64,000 bases of DNA, taken from assembly GCF_000416235.1 (NCBI RefSeq), contig NZ_ATLO01000049.1:474516-538515 (forward strand), in the 5' to 3' direction. Shown here piece by piece: positions 58,576-64,000 of this stretch; positions within the stretch are counted from its first letter, which is position 1, and the number at the start of each line of letters is the position of its first letter. Origin of the DNA: Pseudomonas sp. CFII64 (lineage in GTDB: Bacteria; Pseudomonadota; Gammaproteobacteria; Pseudomonadales; Pseudomonadaceae). The translations under genes were made by a program, and so were the position numbers. The notes beneath the pieces were generated by a model. That model was not told where the DNA came from. It did not search any database and was given only the letters and a program-made list of their open reading frames with translations.

Positions 58576-60276
58576 CTAGAACAGAAAGTAGCGCTGCGCC
58601 ATCGGCAACACATCCGCCGGTTCACACCACAGCAACACGCCGTCGGCCTTGACCTGGTATGTCTGCGGATCAACGTCGATGTTGGGCAGGTAGTCGTTGT
58701 GGATCAGGTCTTTTTTCTGCACGTTGCGACAGCCTTTGACCACGCTGATGGTCTTTTTCAGGCCCAGTGACTCGGGAATCCCTGCGTCGAACGCCGCCTG
58801 GCTGATGAATGTCAGGCTGGTCGCGTGCAGCGAGCTGCCGTAGCTGGCGAACATCGGGCGGTAATGCACCGGCTGCGGGGTCGGAATCGACGCGTTGGCA
58901 TCGCCCATCAAGCTGGCGGCAATGGCGCCGCCCTTGAGAATCAGGCTCGGCTTGACGCCGAAAAACGCCGGACGCCACAGGACCAGATCCGCCCACTTGC
59001 CGACTTCGATCGAGCCCACCTCATGGCTGATGCCGTGGGTGATCGCCGGGTTGATGGTGTATTTGGCGATGTAGCGCTTGGCGCGGAAGTTGTCGTTACC
59101 TTCGCCATCCTGAGGCAGCGGGCCGCGCTGTTTCTTCATTTTGTCGGCGGTCTGCCAGGTGCGCATGATCACTTCGCCCACCCGGCCCATGGCCTGGCTG
59201 TCGGAGCTGAGCATCGAGAACGCGCCCAGATCGTGCAGGATGTCTTCGGCAGCAATGGTTTCCCGGCGAATACGACTTTCCGCGAAGGCCACGTCTTCGG
59301 CGATGCTCGGGTCCAGGTGATGGCAAACCATCAGCATGTCCAGGTGTTCATCGATGGTGTTGCGGGTGAACGGGCGGGTCGGGTTGGTCGAGCTGGGCAA
59401 CACGTTGGGGAAACCGCACGCCTTGATGATGTCCGGCGCATGACCGCCGCCCGCGCCTTCGGTGTGATAGGTGTGGATCGTGCGGTTCTTGAACGCCGCC
59501 AGCGTGGTCTCGACGAAGCCGGATTCGTTCAGGGTGTCGGTATGGATCGCGACCTGCACATCGTAGTCGTCAGCAACACTCAGGCAGTTATCGATGGCCG
59601 CTGGCGTGGTGCCCCAGTCTTCGTGCAGCTTCAGGCCGATGGCGCCGGCCTTGACCTGCTCGATCAGCGGTCCCGGCAGGCTGACGTTGCCCTTGCCGGT
59701 GAAACCGATGTTCATCGGGAAAGAATCCGCCGCCTGCAGCATGCGCGCCAGGTGCCACGGGCCGGGCGTGACGGTGGTGGCGTTGGTGCCGGTCGCCGGG
59801 CCGGTGCCGCCGCCGATCATGGTGGTGACGCCACTCATCAGCGCTTCTTCGATCTGCTGCGGGCAGATGAAGTGAATGTGGGTGTCGACGCCGCCCGCGG
59901 TAAGAATCATGCCTTCACCGGCGATGACTTCGGTGGCCGCGCCGATGGCAATGGTCACGTCGGGCTGGATATCCGGGTTCCCGGCTTTGCCGATGGCGGC
60001 GATACGGCCGTTCTTGATGCCAACGTCCGCCTTGACGATGCCCCAGTGATCGATGATCAACGCGTTGGTGATCAGCGTGTCGACCACGTCTTCGGCCATT
60101 AACTGACCCTGGCCCATGCCGTCACGGATGACCTTGCCACCACCGAACTTCACTTCTTCGCCATAGGTGGTGAAGTCTTTCTCGACCTCGATCCACAGTT
60201 CGGTATCGGCCAACCGGACGCGGTCGCCAACGGTAGGGCCGAACATGTCGGCGTAGGCTTGGCGGCTGATCTTCAT
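58576..60276 (-). CDS. ureC: Urease alpha subunit
   Basis: A 566-residue catalytic subunit of standard length. Nickel-ligand histidines lie in DTHIHFICPQQ. The lysine to be carbamylated is in AIGLKLHEDWG, the flap histidine in MVCHHLD, and a final nickel aspartate follows in FSMLSSDSQAMG. It hydrolyses urea to ammonia and carbamate in the cytoplasm. A 154-bp gap holding a REPIN separates it from ureB. Confidence 0.98.
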   Translation of the reverse strand: MKISRQAYADMFGPTVGDRVRLADTELWIEVEKDFTTYGEEVKFGGGKVIRDGMGQGQLMAEDVVDTLITNALIIDHWGIVKADVGIKNGRIAAIGKAGNPDIQPDVTIAIGAATEVIAGEGMILTAGGVDTHIHFICPQQIEEALMSGVTTMIGGGTGPATGTNATTVTPGPWHLARMLQAADSFPMNIGFTGKGNVSLPGPLIEQVKAGAIGLKLHEDWGTTPAAIDNCLSVADDYDVQVAIHTDTLNESGFVETTLAAFKNRTIHTYHTEGAGGGHAPDIIKACGFPNVLPSSTNPTRPFTRNTIDEHLDMLMVCHHLDPSIAEDVAFAESRIRRETIAAEDILHDLGAFSMLSSDSQAMGRVGEVIMRTWQTADKMKKQRGPLPQDGEGNDNFRAKRYIAKYTINPAITHGISHEVGSIEVGKWADLVLWRPAFFGVKPSLILKGGAIAASLMGDANASIPTPQPVHYRPMFASYGSSLHATSLTFISQAAFDAGIPESLGLKKTISVVKGCRNVQKKDLIHNDYLPNIDVDPQTYQVKADGVLLWCEPADVLPMAQRYFLF

Positions 60277-60327
60277 AGTGATTCCTTGAATTCAAAAATA
60301 TATCGCGGCGCACGCAGGAACTGATCC

Positions 60328-60416
60328 GTAGGACCGGCTTTAGCCGGGAGAGGGTCGGTGTATTCGGCGTATTTGCGGGAACAGAAATCCGCCCTCCCGG
60401 CTAAAGCCGGTCCTAC
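60328..60416. repeat. REPIN, family A, inside the urease operon
   Basis: GTAGGACCGGCTTTAGCCGG and its inverse with a ~45-bp spacer, between ureB and ureC. Such hairpins can protect upstream mRNA or reduce downstream expression. Confidence 0.9.
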
Positions 60417-60430
60417 GGGAGATCGGTGAT

Positions 60431-60736
60431 CTACAGATCCCCCATCACCCGCCCGGCAAAACCGAACACCCGGCGATGGCCGGCCAGATCCACCAGTTCC
60501 ACATCCCGCGACTGGCCTGGCTCGAAGCGCACGGCGGTGCCGGCCGGGATGTTCAGGCGCATGCCACGGCTGGCGGCGCGGTCGAAGGTCAGCGCGTCAT
60601 TGGTCTCGAAAAAATGAAAGTGCGAGCCGACCTGAATCGGTCGGTCGCCGCTGTTGGCGACGTTCAGGCTAAGGGTGCGGCGACCGGCGTTGAGTTCGAT
60701 CTCGCCGGGTTGAATCTGATATTGGCCAGGAATCAT
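60431..60736 (-). CDS. ureB: Urease beta subunit
   Basis: A 101-residue UreB beginning MIPGQYQIQPGEIELNAGR with GSHFHFFETN in the middle and GFAGRVMG near the end. It packs with UreA and UreC in the urease core. It overlaps the acetyltransferase gene by four bases. The start is set by family length. Confidence 0.97.
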   Translation of the reverse strand: MIPGQYQIQPGEIELNAGRRTLSLNVANSGDRPIQVGSHFHFFETNDALTFDRAASRGMRLNIPAGTAVRFEPGQSRDVELVDLAGHRRVFGFAGRVMGDL

Positions 60737-61266
60737 GCAGGTTGTCCCAGAGTCTTGAAATAGATGGCGGTGGGCGTGTAACGGCCGTCCGGGCTTTGGC
60801 AATAGTTGGGCAGTTCACCGACGCGGACGTAGCCCAGGGCGCGATAAAACGCTTCGGCGGGCGAGCCGGCTTCGGTGTCCAGATGCAGCAGGCCGCGCTG
60901 ATACTGAGCGGCGGCTTTCTCCACCGCCTGCATCAGTTGCTGGCCCAGACCGCGTCGCTGAGCGTCATTGCGCACCAGCAGTTTCTGCACTTCGGCGCGG
61001 TTCAGGCCGTTGGGTTTCTGGCACAGCGACAGTTGCGCGCTGGCCAGGACCTTTTCGTTCTCGACCACAACCCACAGCAACAGGCTGTTGCTTTCCAGGT
61101 CGGTCTTGAGTCCGTCGCACCAGGCGTAGGCCTGCTCGACGTCCAGGTCGGCCATGAAACCCACCGAGGCGCCGTTTTTCACAGCGTCCAATAGCAACTC
61201 GACCAAACCATGGCGATAGTGTGCAAAGCTTTCGGCATTGACGCGCCGTAACTGGGCAGGGTTCAT
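60733..61266 (-). CDS. GNAT acetyltransferase between ureA and ureB
   Basis: A 177-residue GNAT protein with the acetyl-CoA loop QRRGLGQQLM near residue 100 and the C-terminal LGYVRVGELPNYC strand. The substrate is unknown. Overlap with ureB by four bases ties it to urease expression. A second GNAT follows upstream. Confidence 0.85.
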   Translation of the reverse strand: MNPAQLRRVNAESFAHYRHGLVELLLDAVKNGASVGFMADLDVEQAYAWCDGLKTDLESNSLLLWVVVENEKVLASAQLSLCQKPNGLNRAEVQKLLVRNDAQRRGLGQQLMQAVEKAAAQYQRGLLHLDTEAGSPAEAFYRALGYVRVGELPNYCQSPDGRYTPTAIYFKTLGQPA

Positions 61267-61276
61267 GAGCGCCTCT

Positions 61277-61822
61277 CTAGATGTTCAATGTTGGGGCCAG
61301 CGAAGCCGGGGCCGAAGCGCCCGGTGTCAGATCAAGCTGCATGAAGGTCAGGTCCAGCCAGCGGCCGAACTTGGTGCCGACTTGCGGCATGTGGCCAGAA
61401 ACGATGAAGCCTAGTCGCTGATGCAGGCGCACGGAGGCGGCATTGCCACTTTCGATGGCAGCGACCATCACATGCTTGTCGCAGGTCTGGGCGCGTTCGA
61501 TCAAGGCTTTCATCAACAGCGGCCCAAGCCCATTGCCGCGTTGGTCGGCGCGGATGTACACCGAATGCTCGACGGTATGGCGAAAACCTTCGAACGGCCG
61601 CCAATCGCCAAACGCTGCATACCCCAGCACTTCGCTCTCGGCATCGACCGCGATCAGGATCGGATAGCCCTGAGCCTGGCGCGCATCGAACCACGCCTGG
61701 CGGTTGGCCAGATCCACCGGCTGTTCATTCCAGATTGCCGTCGTGTTGAGCACTGCGTCGTTGTAAATCGTCAGGATGCCAGGCAAGTCGGTTGCCAGCG
61801 CATCGCGAATCAAGTCAGTCAT
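61277..61822 (-). CDS. Phosphinothricin/methionine-sulfone-type N-acetyltransferase
   Basis: A 181-residue GNAT of the Pat/PPT acetyltransferase family: IYNDAVLNTTAIWNEQP, HSVYIRADQRGNGLGPLL with the acetyl-CoA loop, and NAASVRLHQRLGF. The PAO1 enzyme encoded in the same urease context acetylates methionine sulfone and sulfoximine, toxic glutamine-synthetase inhibitors, as I recall. ATG 61822 fits the family; four extra upstream codons are possible. Confidence 0.87.
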   Translation of the reverse strand: MTDLIRDALATDLPGILTIYNDAVLNTTAIWNEQPVDLANRQAWFDARQAQGYPILIAVDAESEVLGYAAFGDWRPFEGFRHTVEHSVYIRADQRGNGLGPLLMKALIERAQTCDKHVMVAAIESGNAASVRLHQRLGFIVSGHMPQVGTKFGRWLDLTFMQLDLTPGASAPASLAPTLNI

Positions 61823-61848
61823 GATCGGCTCCACAATTCCTATTGGGG

Positions 61849-62151
61849 TCAGGCAATCGGCTGATGGACGGTAACCAGCTTGGTGCCGTCGGGAAACGTC
61901 GCTTCGACCTGGATTTCCGGGATCATTTCCGGGATGCCTTCCATGACTTGCTCGCGGGTCAGCAGCGTCGTGCCGTAGTGCATCAGGTCCGCCACGGTCT
62001 GCCCATCACGCGCGCCTTCGAGCAGCGCGGCGGAGATAAACGCCATGGCTTCCGGGTAATTGAGCTTTACGCCCCGGGCCAGACGCCGTTCAGCAACCAG
62101 GCCAGCGGTGAAAATCAGCATCTTGTCTTTTTCGCGGGGTGTCAGGTCCAT
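61849..62151 (-). CDS. ureA: Urease gamma subunit
   Basis: A 100-residue UreA with the opening MDLTPREKDKMLIFTAGLVA and the LNYPEAMAFIS stretch. Normal family length. The stop lies 27 bp before the Pat-type gene. The 137-bp gap to ureD contains a REP cluster. Confidence 0.97.
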   Translation of the reverse strand: MDLTPREKDKMLIFTAGLVAERRLARGVKLNYPEAMAFISAALLEGARDGQTVADLMHYGTTLLTREQVMEGIPEMIPEIQVEATFPDGTKLVTVHQPIA

Positions 62152-62191
62152 TTTTTTTCCAGTTTGAAAGTAATGGGTTCGCTCGAGGACC

Positions 62192-62281
62192 GTAGGAGCG
62201 ACTTCAGTCGCGAGCCGCTCAATTGCCTCCCGGCTAAAGCCGGTCCTGCAAAGATTCGCGGCCAAGCCTCGCTCCAACAGG
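62192..62281. repeat. Composite REP cluster, families A and C
   Basis: A degenerate GTAGGAGCGACTTCAGTCGCGAG unit, an inverted family A unit ending near 62249 and a single family C unit (TTCGCGGCCAAGCCTCGCTC) occupy most of the ureA-ureD gap. Confidence 0.82.
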
Positions 62282-62288
62282 TTTTATG

Positions 62289-63128
62289 TCAGGTACTCCA
62301 GATCCTCGGCGGCAATGCCTCGCGACCCAATAAAGCCGGACGCAGCAGCTTCCATAATTCGATCAGCCAGGCCCGCGCATGCAGCGCTTCATCGGCCAGG
62401 CAACGCGCCACCAGCAAACCGGGCAATTGCGTCAGGTCGCCGCGCACCGGGTTGCTTAGCGAACGGCAGGCTTCAAGCAGTTCGCTGTCCACTTCACCGG
62501 TGATCAGCAGCGTGGCGAACACGGTCTTGCCATCCAGGCCAATCGGCGAATCGAGCAAGCCGTCGCCACCGATGATGCGTTGCCGTTCATGCCAGAGCAA
62601 CCGGCCATCACGGCGGATATCCACATGCGATTGAAAATGGCCACTGGCAAAACGCTCGCCGCTCGCCGGTCGACCCAGCGCCACGACATCCCAGTACAGC
62701 AGCTTCGCATCGCCTTGCAGCTCGATACGCGTGGTCAGTTCGGCCCGCGCGGCGCTGAACACGATGGTTTCCTGCGGCAGCCACTCCAGCGTCGCACCGG
62801 CCTCGACGGTCAGATCAAGTTGCTGATACGCCGGACCGGCCGCGCGATACCACTTGGCCGCGCCGGGGCTGGTCAATTGCGCCCAGGCATCAGGCCCGAC
62901 GTGGGCGCTGATATCCAGGCGATCGCCACCGGCAATGCCGCCGGGTGGGTGAACAATAATGTGCTGGCAGACTTGCGGACCTTCGGCATACAGATGCTTC
63001 TGCACCCGCAGCGGGCCTTTGTGCCGCCGCTGGACCGGGCGCGTGCTGTCGCCGAAACGTCCATAGCCCAGCTCCAGCTCGGCATGCCAGCTGGGGGTGA
63101 ACAACGCGGTATGGGCGGGAAGGTTCAT
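62289..63128 (-). CDS. ureD: Urease accessory protein UreD
   Basis: A 279-residue UreD/UreH protein with WHAELELGYGRFGDSTRPV at the N-terminus and HPPGGIAGGDRLDI in the middle. It binds apo-urease and recruits UreF and UreG. It lies 48 bp downstream of urtE on the same strand. Confidence 0.96.
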   Translation of the reverse strand: MNLPAHTALFTPSWHAELELGYGRFGDSTRPVQRRHKGPLRVQKHLYAEGPQVCQHIIVHPPGGIAGGDRLDISAHVGPDAWAQLTSPGAAKWYRAAGPAYQQLDLTVEAGATLEWLPQETIVFSAARAELTTRIELQGDAKLLYWDVVALGRPASGERFASGHFQSHVDIRRDGRLLWHERQRIIGGDGLLDSPIGLDGKTVFATLLITGEVDSELLEACRSLSNPVRGDLTQLPGLLVARCLADEALHARAWLIELWKLLRPALLGREALPPRIWST

Positions 63129-63176
63129 GTGAGTTCTATCGCAATGTCGTGGGCCTGCACCCTAGCGTAATGCAGG

Positions 63177-63875
63177 TCAGATGGTCACCAGACCGCGTAC
63201 ACCTTCGGCCTCCATGTTTTCGCCGCGCCCCTGCTGGACGATTTCGCCACGGGACATCACCAGATATTGGTCGGCCAGCTCGGCCGCGAAGTCATAAAAC
63301 TGTTCGACCAACAAAATCGCCATGTCGCCACGTGCCGAGAGCTTCTTGATCACCGCGCCGATTTCCTTGATCACTGACGGCTGAATGCCTTCGGTGGGTT
63401 CGTCGAGGATCAGCAAACGTGGCCGACTGGCCAGCGCGCGACCAATGGCCAACTGCTGTTGCTGACCGCCGGACAAATCCCCGCCGCGTCGATGCTTCAT
63501 TTGCAGCAGCACCGGAAACAGCTCGTAGATGAACGCCGGTACTTCTTTGGCTTCCGAGCCTGGAAAACGCGACAGGCCCATCAGCAGGTTTTCTTCCACG
63601 GTCAACCGCCCGAAAATCTCCCGGCCTTGCGGGACGTACGCGATACCGGCATGCACCCGTTGATGCGGCTTGAAACCGGTGATGGCCTTGCCTTCCCATT
63701 GCACCGCGCCTTCCCTGGAAGGCAGCAGCCCCATGAGCACCTTGAGCAAAGTGGTCTTGCCCACGCCGTTACGCCCCAGCAGGCACGTCACCTCGCCGAC
63801 TTTCACGTCGAAAGACAAGCCGCGCAGAATGTGGCTGCCGCCGTAGTATTGGTGAAGCTTTTCGACCTGGAGCAT
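63177..63875 (-). CDS. urtE: Urea ABC transporter ATPase UrtE
   Basis: A 232-residue ATPase of the branched-chain-type transporter family: Walker A GRNGVGKTT near residue 35, signature LSGGQQQQLAIGRA, Walker B LLILDEPTEGIQPSVI and LLVEQ. The GIQPSV variant and the ureD neighbour indicate the urea-specific UrtE. The remaining urt genes should lie just beyond the right edge of the window. Confidence 0.92.
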   Translation of the reverse strand: MLQVEKLHQYYGGSHILRGLSFDVKVGEVTCLLGRNGVGKTTLLKVLMGLLPSREGAVQWEGKAITGFKPHQRVHAGIAYVPQGREIFGRLTVEENLLMGLSRFPGSEAKEVPAFIYELFPVLLQMKHRRGGDLSGGQQQQLAIGRALASRPRLLILDEPTEGIQPSVIKEIGAVIKKLSARGDMAILLVEQFYDFAAELADQYLVMSRGEIVQQGRGENMEAEGVRGLVTI

Positions 63876-63902
63876 TAATTCGTTCTCGCTATTGCGTTCG
63901 CC

Positions 63903-63991
63903 GTAGGACCGGCTTTAGCCGGGAGGAGGCCAGTACAACCCATACATCTCTCGCGTCTGAAACACAGTGCTCCCGGCTAAAGCCGGTCCTA
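63903..63991. repeat. REPIN, family A, upstream of urtE
   Basis: GTAGGACCGGCTTTAGCCGG and its inverse with a ~45-bp spacer, just before urtE and so probably between urtD and urtE. Confidence 0.9.
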
Positions 63992-64000
63992 TGTATGGAC

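Overview
The window is a chromosomal segment of a Pseudomonas, most likely of the fluorescens group. This rests on gene order and protein similarity recalled from Pseudomonas genomes. In PAO1 the same order runs from hflKC through hisZ-purA, rnr-rlmB-rpsFR-rplI-dnaB, azu-nadE-pncB and a liv-type transporter to split urease clusters. Coding sequence is GC-rich throughout. Several REP/REPIN families typical of the fluorescens group sit in the intergenic gaps. No prophage, CRISPR array, rRNA operon or complete insertion sequence was seen.

Layout. Positions 1-4000 carry the end of hflK, then hflC, a structured non-coding gap, hisZ and purA. Positions 4105-6039 hold a chemoreceptor, followed by three tRNA-Leu(CAG) genes on the minus strand, two of them from a tandem duplication. 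Positions 6899-16649 are core information-processing genes: rnr-rlmB, rpsF-rpsR-DUF2232-rplI, dnaB and a YgiQ radical SAM protein. Positions 16882-19120 are a short accessory patch with an orphan 494-residue protein, a small exported protein and a 140-bp MITE with perfect 16-bp ends. Positions 19405-26183 form a compact operon of transglutaminase/DUF2126, circularly permuted ATP-grasp/alpha-E and a second transglutaminase, a predicted peptide-forming or peptide-crosslinking system of unknown product.

Positions 26271-34961 hold azurin, a DUF1338 (HglS-like) enzyme, nadE, pncB and the pipecolate/D-lysine genes (LysR regulator, amaB, amaA). Positions 35248-40438 are a five-gene branched-chain amino-acid-type ABC transporter behind a textbook sigma-54 promoter. 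A 784-bp non-coding gap with a cluster of DnaA boxes follows at 40439-41222. Then come an SDR, an AGE-family epimerase, and the urease accessory genes ureE-ureF-ureG-hupE/ureJ on the minus strand, also behind a sigma-54 promoter. Positions 46084-58525 are mixed: DesT-type regulator, AsmA protein, bacterioferritin-like protein, OsmE, lipase, PsiF, AI-2E-family permease, Hsp70-like protein, cbpA-cbpM, a histidine kinase and a cysteine-less thioredoxin-fold protein. Positions 58576-63875 carry urease structural genes ureC, ureB, ureA with two acetyltransferases, ureD and the urea-transporter ATPase urtE, all on the minus strand.

Systems view. Nitrogen acquisition is a common theme: urea uptake, urease and its nickel maturation, amino-acid uptake and pipecolate oxidation, with two sigma-54 promoters visible. 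The least understood loci are the ATP-grasp/transglutaminase operon, the DnaA-box gap, the hflC-hisZ RNA-like element and the orphan patch at 16.9-19.1 kb.
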